A stretch of DNA of 64,000 bases from Roseomonas sp. (GTDB lineage Bacteria; Pseudomonadota; Alphaproteobacteria; Acetobacterales; Acetobacteraceae): positions 115,405 through 179,404 of the forward strand of contig JADCFX010000014.1 in NCBI GenBank assembly GCA_020249285.1, written 5' to 3'. The position numbers were made by a program, and so were the translations under genes. The stretch's first letter is position 1; each line of letters opens with the position of its first letter. The notes under the pieces were generated by a model. The model saw only the letters and a program-made list of their open reading frames with translations, was not told where the DNA came from and did no database searches. Below are positions 17,455 to 26,333 of this stretch, in pieces.

Positions 17455-17964
17455 TCAGGCAGCGCCTTCCTGCCAATAGCCTTGATGCGGCTTGGCACCT
17501 TCTTCTTCCAGACACGGCCCGACCACCGCCACCTTTTCAGCCGCGCTGTCCAGAACCGCCCGGCAGGAAAGGGAAAGCCCCGCCGTATGGGGCTGCGCAT
17601 TGCGCAAATGCAAAATGGCGCCGGCGGAAAGCCCATAAACCGCACGGCCAATCCCAGTATAAAAAATCGCCGCCGAGCACATGGCGCAGGGCTCGCCCGA
17701 GGAATAAATCGTGGCATTGCGCAGCGCGTCGCGCGGCAGGCCAGCGCGCAAAACTGCGTGCAACGCATTCATTTCCGAATGCGCCAGCGTCCCGCCGCCG
17801 CCCTTGCCTTGGGTAGAACCGGCCTCGGCCAGCACCTCTCCCTTTTCATCCGCAATCACCGCGGCAAAGGGGCGATCACCGCGGGCGCGCGCCTCGCCGG
17901 CCAGGGCAAAGGCGCGGCGCAGCAGCGTGGCATCAAGCGCGGAAAGTTTTTCATCCTCGGCCAT
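17455..17964 (-). CDS. CMP/dCMP-type nucleoside deaminase
   Basis: This 169-residue zinc-dependent deaminase has AHSEMNALHAV (HxE: zinc His and catalytic Glu) and EPCAMCSAAIF (PCxxC zinc ligands), as in guanine deaminase and TadA relatives. The sequence after the second motif (GLSAGAILHL, PHTAGLSLSCRAVLD) is closer to purine deaminases than to tRNA deaminase. ATG at 17964 has AGGAAG 7 nt upstream; the alternative at 17982 has none. It overlaps the end of the ABC permease by a few bases if the longer start is used. Confidence 0.83.
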   Translation of the reverse strand: MAEDEKLSALDATLLRRAFALAGEARARGDRPFAAVIADEKGEVLAEAGSTQGKGGGGTLAHSEMNALHAVLRAGLPRDALRNATIYSSGEPCAMCSAAIFYTGIGRAVYGLSAGAILHLRNAQPHTAGLSLSCRAVLDSAAEKVAVVGPCLEEEGAKPHQGYWQEGAA

Positions 17965-17974
17965 ATCCGGCTTC

Positions 17975-20473
17975 CTATTCATTGCGCAGCAAAGGCGCCG
18001 CCTTGGCACGCAGCGCAAAGGCCGTGCCGGCATATCCAAAACCAAGGGTGATGGCCATGCAGGCCAGCACCGTCATGGCCAGGGTGCCTGGCAAAAACAC
18101 CCAATCGGCGCGCATCACAAAGCGCACCACGCCCCAGGAAGCCGCCGTGCCCGCTGCCGCCGCCAGCAACCCTGCCGTCAGGCCAAGCAGGCCGAATTCC
18201 ACCAGGAAACTCGCGCGAATTTGCGCCCGCGTGGCGCCGATGGTCTTCAGCACCACCGCATCCCGAATACGCCGCCTTTGCCCTGCCGCCACCGCGCCCG
18301 CCAGCACCAGCAAGCCCGCCAGCAAGGTAATGCCGGCCACGGCGGAAAGCGCGAAGCCGATCTTCTCCAACAACCCCACCACCTGATCCAAGGCATCGCG
18401 TACCCGAATGCCCGAAACATTGGGGAAGCGATCCGTCAGCAAGCGCAGCAACGCCGCTTCCTGCGCCACATCATTGCGCATGGTCGCGATATGCGTATGC
18501 GGCGCGGCCGAGAGCAAACCCGGTGACGCCACCAGCACATAATTGATGCCAAGCCCGCGCCAGGCGATCTCTCGCAGGCTCGCGATTTTCAGCGTGATGT
18601 CGCGGCCCAGCACATTCACGGTGATGGTATCACCAACACCAACCCCCCATCCGCGCGCGAGTTGCGCATCGAAGGAAACCAAGGGCGGGCCGGCATAATC
18701 TGCGGGCCACCATTCCCCGGCAGAGAGCCGCGCCCCCCCGGGCGGGGTCGCGGAATAGGTCAGGCCGCGATCGCCGCGCAAGGCCCAGGCGGTCTCGGGC
18801 GTTGCGTTCACTTGCTCCGCCGGCACGCCATTCACCGCGACAATACGCGCGCGCAGATTAGGCACGCTCTGGATTTCGGTTACACCCGGTTGCGCGCGGG
18901 CCAGCGCCTCAAACGCCCCTATCTGATCAGACTGGATATCAATGAAGAAAAAATTCGGTGCGGCAGCCGGCATTTCATTGGCCAATTGCCGGCGTAGATT
19001 GCCTTCAATCAGCGCAATGGCGGACAGCACCGTGAGCCCCACACCAAGTGAGACCAACATCAAGGGTGTTGGCGCGCCGGGCCGATGCAGATTGGCCAGC
19101 CCCAAGCGCAAAGCCGGGCGGCGGGCATGCGGCAGGCGCCGCGCGAATGCCATCAGCGCCGCCGCCCCAAGGCGGAACAGCAAAAGCGTGCCAATCACCG
19201 CCACGATGAACATGGCCGCAAAGCGCGGATTCTCCGCCGTGCCGATCACCAGCGCGGAAAGTGCTGCTGCCGCCGCCAGAATCGCTGCCAGAATACCAAG
19301 CCCTGGCCTGCCCACACTCGGCGCCACCACATCGCGAAACAGCGCCGCGCCCGGAATGCTACCCGCGCGGCCAAGCGGCCAAAGCGTAAAGGCCAGCGCT
19401 GTCAGCAACCCATAAGCCGCCGCCAACAAAAGCGGCACGGGATAGGGCAGAATGCGCGGCGCCACCGGCAGAATGGAAGCCAAAGCCGCCGCGCCAGCCC
19501 AGGTCAGCCCAAAGCCAATCACCAAACCCAGCGCAATACCCAGCAGCGCAAGCGCCATCACCTGCACCAGATAGGTCAGGAAAATCAGCGATGGCGGCGC
19601 GCCAAGGCAGCGCAGCGTCGCGATGGTGCGCGCGCGTTGTTCCAGCCAGGCGGAAACGCCGGTGGCAATGCCAATCCCGCCTACCAACAGCGCCGTCAGG
19701 CTTGCCAGCGTCAAGAAAAACGCCGCACGATCCAGGAAGCGATTGACGCCCGGGGCGGCAACATCAGAACTTCGTATCCGCCAGCCGCTTTCCGGAAAAT
19801 CCCTGCGCAAATCTGCAATGAAGCGTTGACGATCCACGCCCGGCGGCAGTGCAAGCCGGTATTCATAGGTGACGAGACTGCCCGGCTGGATCAATTGCGT
19901 TGCGCCCAAGGACGCAAGAGCAATCATGGCGCGCGGGCCGAGCAATGAAGGGCTCGCGACCTTATCCGGTTCCTGGGTGATGGTGGCGCGGAAGGTCAGG
20001 CGGGCCTCACCCACGCGCAGCACCGCGCCAGGCGCAATGCCAAGCCTCTCGGCAATGAAAGGATCAAGCAGGATATCGCCCGCGCCGAGCGCAACAGGTG
20101 GTTGCAGTTCAAGCGCGCCAAATAGCGGATAGGCGCCATCAACCGCCTTCACTTCCACCAGCATGCGCTGGCCGGATTCCGCCACTGCCATGGCGCGGAG
20201 CGTCACCACTTCCGAAACCCGCGCGCCGCGTGCCGCCAGCCAGGCACGGGGCGCTTCTTCCAAAGGCCGATAGGGTGAGGCGATTTCAACATCACCGCCC
20301 AGAATCCGCGCGCCATCCGCGGCAAGCCCGGCATCCACGCCGGCGCGCAAGGTGCCGACAGCGGTGATGGCCGCGACACCAAGCGCAAGACAGGCCAGCA
20401 CAATGCGCAAGCCCTGCAAGCCGCCGCGCAATTCGCGCCGCGCGATCCGAAAAGCGAGTGACAAGTTGCTCAT
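17975..20473 (-). CDS. ybbP: YbbP-type ABC transporter permease (FtsX domains)
   Basis: This 832-residue permease has an N-terminal anchor (VLACLALGVAAITAVGTLRAG), a large periplasmic region, and two FtsX-type membrane domains: one around residues 260-380 (FFLTLASLTALLVGGIGIAT and following) and one at the C-terminus (IGFALSAVAGITLLAGLLVL onwards). The architecture and length match E. coli YbbP, a MacB-like mechanotransmitter rather than a classical importer. The start overlaps the stop of the ATPase gene by 4 bp, and tesA is divergent, reproducing the ybbP-ybbA/tesA locus. Confidence 0.92.
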   Translation of the reverse strand: MSNLSLAFRIARRELRGGLQGLRIVLACLALGVAAITAVGTLRAGVDAGLAADGARILGGDVEIASPYRPLEEAPRAWLAARGARVSEVVTLRAMAVAESGQRMLVEVKAVDGAYPLFGALELQPPVALGAGDILLDPFIAERLGIAPGAVLRVGEARLTFRATITQEPDKVASPSLLGPRAMIALASLGATQLIQPGSLVTYEYRLALPPGVDRQRFIADLRRDFPESGWRIRSSDVAAPGVNRFLDRAAFFLTLASLTALLVGGIGIATGVSAWLEQRARTIATLRCLGAPPSLIFLTYLVQVMALALLGIALGLVIGFGLTWAGAAALASILPVAPRILPYPVPLLLAAAYGLLTALAFTLWPLGRAGSIPGAALFRDVVAPSVGRPGLGILAAILAAAAALSALVIGTAENPRFAAMFIVAVIGTLLLFRLGAAALMAFARRLPHARRPALRLGLANLHRPGAPTPLMLVSLGVGLTVLSAIALIEGNLRRQLANEMPAAAPNFFFIDIQSDQIGAFEALARAQPGVTEIQSVPNLRARIVAVNGVPAEQVNATPETAWALRGDRGLTYSATPPGGARLSAGEWWPADYAGPPLVSFDAQLARGWGVGVGDTITVNVLGRDITLKIASLREIAWRGLGINYVLVASPGLLSAAPHTHIATMRNDVAQEAALLRLLTDRFPNVSGIRVRDALDQVVGLLEKIGFALSAVAGITLLAGLLVLAGAVAAGQRRRIRDAVVLKTIGATRAQIRASFLVEFGLLGLTAGLLAAAAGTAASWGVVRFVMRADWVFLPGTLAMTVLACMAITLGFGYAGTAFALRAKAAPLLRNE

Positions 20474-21198
20474 GTCGCCACCCTTTGATCCGCGACAATC
20501 AGCCCATCTTCAATGCGCAATTGCCGCGGGCAGCGCGCCGCCAGCGCCGGGTCATGCGTGATCAGCAATAGCGTGGTGCCAAGCCGCGCGCGGAGGTCAA
20601 ACAACAGCGCCATGACTTCCTCGCCCTTGGCGCGATCGAGGTTCCCGGTGGGTTCATCCGCCAGCAGCAGGCGCGGTTCCGCAACAAAAGCCCGCGCCAG
20701 CGCCACGCGTTGCTGTTCGCCGCCCGAAAGCTGCGCCGGGTAATGGCCCAGGCGATGGCCAAGCCCAACGGAGCGCAAGGCTTCCGCCGCGCGGTCAAAG
20801 GCGTCGCGCACGCCGGCAAATTCCAAAGGCACGGCGACGTTTTCCAGCGCTGTCATGGTCGGGATCAGATGAAAGGCCTGGAAGACAATGCCCAGCCTTT
20901 CGCGCCGGAACCGTGCCAGCGCGTCTTCCTCCATCGCGCCGATATCCGCGCCATCAATCAATAGCGTCCCCGATGTCGGGCGTTCCAACCCGGCCAGCAG
21001 CATGAGCAGGCTGGTTTTGCCCGAACCGGAGGGGCCAACGATCCCCACCGCTTCCCCAGCCGCGACTTGAAAATCAAGGCCGCGGAGGATGTTGATCTCG
21101 CCCTCCCCCGCCCTCACCTTGAAGCCAAGGCGGCTCGCTTCGATCAGGGGTTTGGGGACCCCGGCGCTGGTCCGTTCAGTCATGTGAAGGGCATCCAT
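20470..21198 (-). CDS. ybbA: YbbA-type ABC transporter ATPase
   Basis: This 242-residue ATP-binding subunit of the LolD/MacB group has Walker A GPSGSGKTS, Q-loop VFQAFHLIP, signature LSGGEQQRVALARAF, Walker B RLLLADEPTGNLD and the His switch LLITHDP. It works with the downstream YbbP permease. The start ATG at 21198 overlaps the tesA start on the other strand; an internal ATG at 21183 (MTERTS) is an alternative that would leave a 13-bp gap. Confidence 0.93.
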   Translation of the reverse strand: MDALHMTERTSAGVPKPLIEASRLGFKVRAGEGEINILRGLDFQVAAGEAVGIVGPSGSGKTSLLMLLAGLERPTSGTLLIDGADIGAMEEDALARFRRERLGIVFQAFHLIPTMTALENVAVPLEFAGVRDAFDRAAEALRSVGLGHRLGHYPAQLSGGEQQRVALARAFVAEPRLLLADEPTGNLDRAKGEEVMALLFDLRARLGTTLLLITHDPALAARCPRQLRIEDGLIVADQRVAT

Positions 21199-21865
21199 GG
21201 TCTCGCAAAACTCCTATCCTGCCCGCGCATATGGTCGCAGATGGCTCGGGCGCCAATCGCTGGCGTTGCTGGTCTTGGGGGTAATGCCGGCCCAGGCCGC
21301 GGAAATCCGGCTGATGATGCTGGGGGATTCCATCACCGCCGGGTATGGGCTGGCGCGCGGGGATGCTCTGCCGGCCAGGCTGGAAGCGGCCCTGCGCGCC
21401 CGGGGCCGGGCCGTGCGGGTGATTGATGCCGGGGTTTCGGGCGATACTACAGCGGGCGGGCGCGCCCGGCTCGATTGGGCCTTGGCCGATAATCCCCATG
21501 CGGTGATTGTGGCACTTGGCGGGAATGATGGGCTGCGCGCGCTGGAACCACGATCAAGCCGGGCCAATCTGGCCGCGATTTTGGACGCTTTGGCCGCGAA
21601 ACGCCTGCCCACCATGCTGACGGGCATGCTGGCGCCGCCCAATCTCGGCGCCGAGTATGGGCGGGAATTTGCAGCGAGTTTCAGTGACTTGGCCCGTGAA
21701 AGGCCGGGGGTGGTCTTCTACCCCTTCCTGCTGGATGGGGTGGCGGGCGATCTTTCCCTAAACCAGCCGGACGGCATTCATCCAAATGTCGCTGGCGTGG
21801 AGGAGCTGGTTCGTCGCATGCTACCTTATGTCGATTCGCTTTTGGGGAAGCTTGCCGCCCCTTAA
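21197..21865 (+). CDS. tesA: arylesterase / lysophospholipase TesA, exported
   Basis: This 222-residue SGNH hydrolase hydrolyses acyl-CoA, esters and lysophospholipids in the periplasm. It has a signal peptide (about residues 1-35, ending PAQAAE), block I MMLGDSITAGYG with nucleophile Ser45, block III ALGGNDGLRA, and block V DGIHPN with the catalytic Asp and His. AAGG lies 6 nt upstream of the ATG. It is divergent from ybbA with overlapping start codons, as in the conserved tesA-ybbAP locus. Confidence 0.93.
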   Translation: MVSQNSYPARAYGRRWLGRQSLALLVLGVMPAQAAEIRLMMLGDSITAGYGLARGDALPARLEAALRARGRAVRVIDAGVSGDTTAGGRARLDWALADNPHAVIVALGGNDGLRALEPRSSRANLAAILDALAAKRLPTMLTGMLAPPNLGAEYGREFAASFSDLARERPGVVFYPFLLDGVAGDLSLNQPDGIHPNVAGVEELVRRMLPYVDSLLGKLAAP

Positions 21866-21895
21866 TGCGCCAGATCGTTGAGGAGGGCCGCTGCC

Positions 21896-22447
21896 ATGTT
21901 GCGCCTTTTCGTCGCCCTTGCCCTGCCCGCCGCTTTGCGCGCTGAAATCGCTGGCCTTGTTGGCGGCATTCCCGGCGCGCGCTGGGTGCCGCCTGAGAAT
22001 TACCACCTGACGCTACGCTTCATTGGTGAAATTGAGCCCTGGCGCGCGCAGGAAGTGGATGATGCGCTGATGGCGATCCGCGCGCGGCCCTTCACCTTGC
22101 AGCTTGCCGGCGTTGGCACTTTCGAGAAAGCCGGGCGCATCCAATCCCTTTGGGTGGGGGCTGAGCGCAATGACGCGCTGACCCATTTGCAGACCAAGGT
22201 GGAAACCGCCTTGCAGCGCGTGGGGCTTGCGCCGGAACGCAAGCGCTTTTCGCCCCATGTGACGCTGGCGCGGACGGACCGCGCCACGCCGGAAAAGCTG
22301 ATGGCCTTTGTGCAGGCGTATAATCTGTTCCGCGCGACCCCGGTGGAGGTGGAGCATTTCACGCTGTTTTCCTCCCGCTTGGGGAAGGAGGCTTCGGTTT
22401 ATACGCCGGAAGTGGATTACGATTTGGTGGCGCGCGTGGCGGCGTGA
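21896..22447 (+). CDS. thpR: RNA 2',3'-cyclic phosphodiesterase (2H family)
   Basis: This 183-residue 2H phosphoesterase carries both His motifs, HLTL (in NYHLTLRFIGEI) and HVTL (in FSPHVTLARTDR), that open 2',3'-cyclic phosphates on RNA ends. It begins MLRLFVALALPAALRAEIAG. Length fits ThpR/LigT. ATG at 21896 is preferred to the in-frame start at 21878. It follows tesA by 30 bp, probably in the same transcript. Confidence 0.92.
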   Translation: MLRLFVALALPAALRAEIAGLVGGIPGARWVPPENYHLTLRFIGEIEPWRAQEVDDALMAIRARPFTLQLAGVGTFEKAGRIQSLWVGAERNDALTHLQTKVETALQRVGLAPERKRFSPHVTLARTDRATPEKLMAFVQAYNLFRATPVEVEHFTLFSSRLGKEASVYTPEVDYDLVARVAA

Positions 22448-22510
22448 GGGGCAAGGCGTCGTTTTTTCAGGTACGCTGTGCGCTCAAGGTAAGAAAACCC
22501 TTGCCAAATA

Positions 22511-22525
22511 TACGCCAATGGCGTA
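22511..22525. promoter_or_regulatory. palindromic operator upstream of toxin-antitoxin pair
   Basis: TACGCC and GGCGTA form a perfect inverted repeat separated by AAT, ending 9 bp before the toxin start codon, in a short AT-rich promoter region. Its position fits autoregulation by the downstream HTH antitoxin. This is inference from position and symmetry. Confidence 0.55.
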
Positions 22526-22534
22526 GTTTTTGTT

Positions 22535-22861
22535 ATGCAGATCGTCCGCACCGGGCTGTACCTTCGGCAAATGAAGCGCCTTGGCGCATCAAGCACGGAT
22601 ATGGGGCGGCTTGAGGCAGAAATCGCCGTGAACCCGCAAGCCGGGGACGTCATTCCAGGCCTGATGGGGCTTCGGAAAATCCGTTTTGCTCTGGGCAATA
22701 AGGGCAAAAGGGGCGGCGGCAGAGCGGTCTATTTTCTGATGGTGTCCGACGATGTGGCGATTATGATTTTTGCCTATGCGAAATCCGCTCAGGAAGATTT
22801 GACGACGGAGCAGCGCAAGGCAGCGCTGGCTTTGCTCAAGGAGATGACCGATGGCCGGTAA
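22535..22861 (+). CDS. RelE/HigB-type toxin
   Basis: This 108-residue protein has the pattern of HigB2-like RelE-superfamily mRNA interferases: YLRQMKRLGASSTDMGRLEA, GLMGLRKIRFALGNKGKRGG, GGRAVYFLMVSDDVAIMIFA, YAKSAQEDLTTEQRKAALAL. The basic GNKGKRGGGR loop and the Tyr-Lys near the end are typical of the family. It precedes and overlaps (11 bp) a HTH antitoxin gene, the toxin-first order of higBA modules. Confidence 0.85.
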   Translation: MQIVRTGLYLRQMKRLGASSTDMGRLEAEIAVNPQAGDVIPGLMGLRKIRFALGNKGKRGGGRAVYFLMVSDDVAIMIFAYAKSAQEDLTTEQRKAALALLKEMTDGR

Positions 22862-23159
22862 AGGCAAAGAACCCAGTTTTGGTGAAGGTTTGGTGGAAGG
22901 GCTGCGTGAGGCGGTAGCCTGGAAGCGCGGCGAGGTGGCGCTTGAGGTTGTCAATATTGATCCCATGCCGCCCAGCCGCATCCGCGCCATTCGCAAATGC
23001 GTGGCACGTTCGGCCCGCGAATTCGAACAGCGCTTCGGCATCCCAGCGGCGACCGTGAATAACTGGGAACAGGGGCGCCGCAGCCCCGATCCTGCTGCGC
23101 GCGCCTTGTTGCTCGTGATTGAGCGGGAGCCTGAGGCGGTTCTAAGGGCGTTGCGGTAA
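22851..23159 (+). CDS. HigA/XRE-type antitoxin
   Basis: This 102-residue protein has a C-terminal helix-turn-helix (IRAIRKCVARSAREFEQRFG, IPAATVNNWEQGRRSPD, AARALLLVIEREPEAVLRAL) and an N-terminal region (GEGLVEGLREAVAWKRGE) expected to bind the toxin. It overlaps the toxin stop, indicating translational coupling. It probably represses its own promoter through the palindrome at 22511-22525. Confidence 0.87.
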   Translation: MAGKGKEPSFGEGLVEGLREAVAWKRGEVALEVVNIDPMPPSRIRAIRKCVARSAREFEQRFGIPAATVNNWEQGRRSPDPAARALLLVIEREPEAVLRALR

Positions 23160-23250
23160 TTGGGGCGCGCGCGTCCCTTCCGAGAATCTCCGCCGCAATA
23201 CTCGCAACCCCACCTTGGCATCCCCCGCCCGCCGGATTAAGCACCACCCC

Positions 23251-23622
23251 GTGAAACGCCCCGCCACCTTTCTCGCGCGCCTGATCGCGGCCCTGCTGCT
23301 GGTGCAGACCGTCCTCGCGCCGGCGCTGTGCTTGGCGCATGCGGCAAGTGCTGGGTTGGCAACGATCATCTGCTCCCCGGATGGGGATCGCACGGTGCAT
23401 CTGGGCGCCGATGGCCAGGAATTGCCGGCCCCCGAAGCGCATCAGGGCTTCTGCCTAGTCTGCCATGCCCTGCCGCAGGCAGATATCCCCGCGGCACCCA
23501 TGCTTTCCACCCCGGCGGAAGCTGGCAGCGCGATCATCTGGTTCGCCACTGGCGATGCCGGCTTGCGCCCAGCTTCCCGCGCCCCGCCTTACGACCCGAC
23601 TGGTCCCCCAGCCCTCTCCTGA
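23251..23622 (+). CDS. DUF2946-type copper-cluster protein
   Basis: This is a protein of about 123 residues with an N-terminal hydrophobic signal (FLARLIAALLLVQTVLAPAL), a His/Cys-bearing stretch and the motif GFCLVCHALP. It fits the DUF2946 family, which is commonly linked with copper TonB receptors and PCuAC chaperones. The start is uncertain: GTG at 23251 gives a compact signal peptide, and TTG at 23215 is in frame further upstream. It is the likely first gene of the copper operon, 59 bp before the TonB receptor. Confidence 0.68.
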   Translation: MKRPATFLARLIAALLLVQTVLAPALCLAHAASAGLATIICSPDGDRTVHLGADGQELPAPEAHQGFCLVCHALPQADIPAAPMLSTPAEAGSAIIWFATGDAGLRPASRAPPYDPTGPPALS

Positions 23623-23681
23623 GGCCGCCCGGATGCGGGCGGCCACAAGCCGTCCCATCATTCGACCTCAGGAGATTTTTT

Positions 23682-25790
23682 GTGTTCCACCATATCCATG
23701 CGCGGCTTTTCGCCGCCGCTGCGGCCTTGGCCGCCAGCGCCTTTACAGCACAGGCGCAAACCAACACCCCGGCCACACCCAGCGCCACTTTGCCACCCAC
23801 CATCGTCACCGCCGCCCCTATTTCGGGTAGCCTGACCCGGCCATCCGATGAACAAGCCGCCGAGGAAGCCCGCCGCAACCCCGGCAATGTCACCATCGTC
23901 CCAGCCAGTGATTTCCGCGACAGGGCAGGTGCCACCACCATTCGCGATATGCTGCTTTATACGCCCGGCGTCTTCGCGGAGCCGAAATGGGGCGAGGATT
24001 CCAGGCTTTCCATTCGCGGTTCTGGCATTGCGCGCAATTTTCATTTGCGCGGTGTGCGGCTTTACCAGGATGGGCTCTCCGTCAATCAGGCTGATGGCAG
24101 CGGGGATTTCCAGGAACTGGACCCGCTAAGCTTCCAGCGCGTTGAGGTTTTCCGCGGTGCCAATGCCTTCGCGCTGGGCGCCAATACGCTGGGCGGGGCG
24201 CTCAATTTCATAACGCCAACAGGCCGCACGGCGCCTGGGACCACCCTGCGCGGGGAAGGCGGTTCCTTTGGCTTCGCGCGTGGGCAGGTGGCGCATGGCT
24301 GGGCGGAAGGGGCGCATGACGCCTGGGCCAGTTTCAGCGGCATGACCCAGGAAGGCTACCGGGACCATAGCGCCGGGCGCGCCTATCGCCTGAATGGCAA
24401 TACCGGCTGGCAATGGGCAGACAATGCGGAGACGCGCATTTTCATCGCCTATAACAACATCTGGCAGCAGATTCCGGGCGCGGTGACGCGCAGCCAGGCG
24501 CTGAATAATCCGCGCGCGGCGAATAGCGCCAATCTTGCCGCGAATGCGATGCGAAATCTGGAAAGCACGCGCCTTGGTACCATCACCGCCATCCGCCCGG
24601 AAGAAGGCATTCTGGTGGAAGCCGGCGCCGGTTTTGTCAGCCGCGAATTGGATCACCCGGTCGCTTTTGCGCCCGGGTTCTACCAATACATTGATCAGCG
24701 CACGACGGATGTTTCCGCCTTTGGCCGCAGTACCTTTGATCGGCAAATCTTCGGGCGCGAAAATCGCACCATCATCGGCGTCAATGCAGCCAAGGGCCGC
24801 AATCGATCACTGCGCTTTTTCAATAATGATGGGCGCCCCACCACAGTGATGACGGCCAATTCCATTGATCGCGCCACCAATCTGGATGCCTATCTGGAAA
24901 ACAGCCTGGAAGTGCTACCGGGCTTCGCCTTTATCGCCGGTGCTTCCGCCGGCAGAGCCTGGCGTGAAAGTGAGGATGGCTTCCTCTCCAATGGCGATGA
25001 TTCCGGCAAGGGCGATTGGGGCTGGGTCAATCCGCGCTTTGGCGTGCTGTGGCAGGCAGCGGAAGGGGCGCAGGTTTTCGGCAATCTTTCCTGGACCACG
25101 GAACCGCCAACCCTGTCTGATCTGATCCCGCAAGCACAGGATGTGCAGGGCTTTTCCAAATTGGATGCGCAGCGCAGCGCCACGCTTGAAATCGGCACGC
25201 GGGGCCGCCGTGGCGATATTGCCTGGGAAGTCGCGGCCTATCATTCGCGGCTGCGCGATGAAATCCAGTGCCAAACGGTGGGATTTAGCCAATGCGTCGC
25301 GCTCAATCTCGATCGTTCCATCCATCAAGGCATTGAAGCCGGGGCGGATTGGGTATTCCTGCGCGATATCGGCACGAAGGGCGATGGGCTGAGCTTCCGC
25401 CCCGCCTATACCTTCAGCGATTTCCGCTTTGATGGTGATCCCACCTTCAAGAATAATGAACTCCCCGGGGTGCCGCGGCATTTGTTCCGGGCGGAGATGC
25501 GCTACCGACACCCCTCTGGCGCCTGGTTCGGGCCGACCACGGATTGGGTGCCGCAAGCCTATTACGTGGACAATGCCAATACGCAAAAAACCGATAGCTA
25601 TGTGCTGTTTGGGCTGCGTGCCGGCTGGGATTTCGAGAACGGGCTTTCGGCCTTTCTGGAAGCACGGAACCTTGCCGATACGCGCTACATCGCTTCGGCC
25701 TCGGTCGCCGCGACCGCCACGCCCAATTCCGCGCTTTACGAACCCGGCACAGGGCGTTCCGTCTTTGCCGGCCTGCAATATCGCTTTTGA
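23682..25790 (+). CDS. TonB-dependent outer-membrane receptor (probable copper)
   Basis: This 702-residue outer-membrane receptor starts at GTG 23682 after AGGAGA. It has a signal peptide (about residues 1-27, ending TAQAQ), a plug domain (NVTIVPASDFRDRAG, TIRDMLLYTPGVFAEPKWGE, SIRGSGIARNFHLRGVRLYQ, VEVFRGANAF) and a beta-barrel closing with FAGLQYRF. The longer frame from 23328 runs through the DUF2946 gene and is not credible. Neighbours (DUF2946, YcnI, PCuAC) argue for copper uptake or copper-complex uptake. The ligand is inferred from context. Confidence 0.9.
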   Translation: MFHHIHARLFAAAAALAASAFTAQAQTNTPATPSATLPPTIVTAAPISGSLTRPSDEQAAEEARRNPGNVTIVPASDFRDRAGATTIRDMLLYTPGVFAEPKWGEDSRLSIRGSGIARNFHLRGVRLYQDGLSVNQADGSGDFQELDPLSFQRVEVFRGANAFALGANTLGGALNFITPTGRTAPGTTLRGEGGSFGFARGQVAHGWAEGAHDAWASFSGMTQEGYRDHSAGRAYRLNGNTGWQWADNAETRIFIAYNNIWQQIPGAVTRSQALNNPRAANSANLAANAMRNLESTRLGTITAIRPEEGILVEAGAGFVSRELDHPVAFAPGFYQYIDQRTTDVSAFGRSTFDRQIFGRENRTIIGVNAAKGRNRSLRFFNNDGRPTTVMTANSIDRATNLDAYLENSLEVLPGFAFIAGASAGRAWRESEDGFLSNGDDSGKGDWGWVNPRFGVLWQAAEGAQVFGNLSWTTEPPTLSDLIPQAQDVQGFSKLDAQRSATLEIGTRGRRGDIAWEVAAYHSRLRDEIQCQTVGFSQCVALNLDRSIHQGIEAGADWVFLRDIGTKGDGLSFRPAYTFSDFRFDGDPTFKNNELPGVPRHLFRAEMRYRHPSGAWFGPTTDWVPQAYYVDNANTQKTDSYVLFGLRAGWDFENGLSAFLEARNLADTRYIASASVAATATPNSALYEPGTGRSVFAGLQYRF

Positions 25791-25805
25791 GGAAAGATAA
25801 GCATC

Positions 25806-26330
25806 ATGAAGAAGCTTCTTGTTCTTGCTGCGCTGCTTTGCGCCTCACCGGTGGCGGCGCATGTCACCATTGACCCTCCGCAGGCCCAGGCCAATGGCCA
25901 TATGCGTGCGGCCTTTCGCGTGCCGCATGGCTGCGGCCAGCAGGCCACCATCCGCGTGACCGTGACCCTGCCGGAAGGCACCACCGTGGCGCGGCCCATG
26001 CCCAAGGCGGGCTGGCACATTGCCATCACCCGCCAACCACTCGCCACCCCGGTTTCCGATGGCCATGGCGGCATGATCACCCACGCCATCACGCAAATTG
26101 TTTGGGAAGGTGGCCCCCTTCCCAATGAGCATTATGATGAATTCATCATTGCCATGCGCACGCCGAACCGCCCGGATGAAACCATCTGGATTCCAACCGT
26201 GCAGCATTGCGAAGGCGGCGGCATCGCCGCCTGGACTGAAATCCCTGAAGCCGGGCGGCGGAGCACGGATTACCGCTTCCCCGCCCCGGCGCTCCGCCTG
26301 ACCCCACCCCGCACTGCCGGAGGCCACTGA
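25806..26330 (+). CDS. YcnI family (DUF1775) copper-binding protein
   Basis: This 174-residue exported protein has signal peptide MKKLLVLAALLCASPVAA and a mature N-terminus HVTIDPPQAQ, so His is the first mature residue as in YcnI proteins that bind Cu(II) through it. Family segments include FRVPHGCGQQATIRVTVTLP, KAGWHIAITR and IVWEGGPLPNEHYDEF (conserved Trp). It is probably periplasmic and hands copper to or from the TonB receptor/PCuAC system. RBS GGAAAGAT precedes the ATG. Confidence 0.92.
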   Translation: MKKLLVLAALLCASPVAAHVTIDPPQAQANGHMRAAFRVPHGCGQQATIRVTVTLPEGTTVARPMPKAGWHIAITRQPLATPVSDGHGGMITHAITQIVWEGGPLPNEHYDEFIIAMRTPNRPDETIWIPTVQHCEGGGIAAWTEIPEAGRRSTDYRFPAPALRLTPPRTAGGH

Positions 26331-26333
26331 CCC

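Noticed and set aside
23328..23681. Upstream extension of the TonB receptor
   Set aside because: It would read through the DUF2946 gene; GTG 23682 has a ribosome-binding site and signal peptide.
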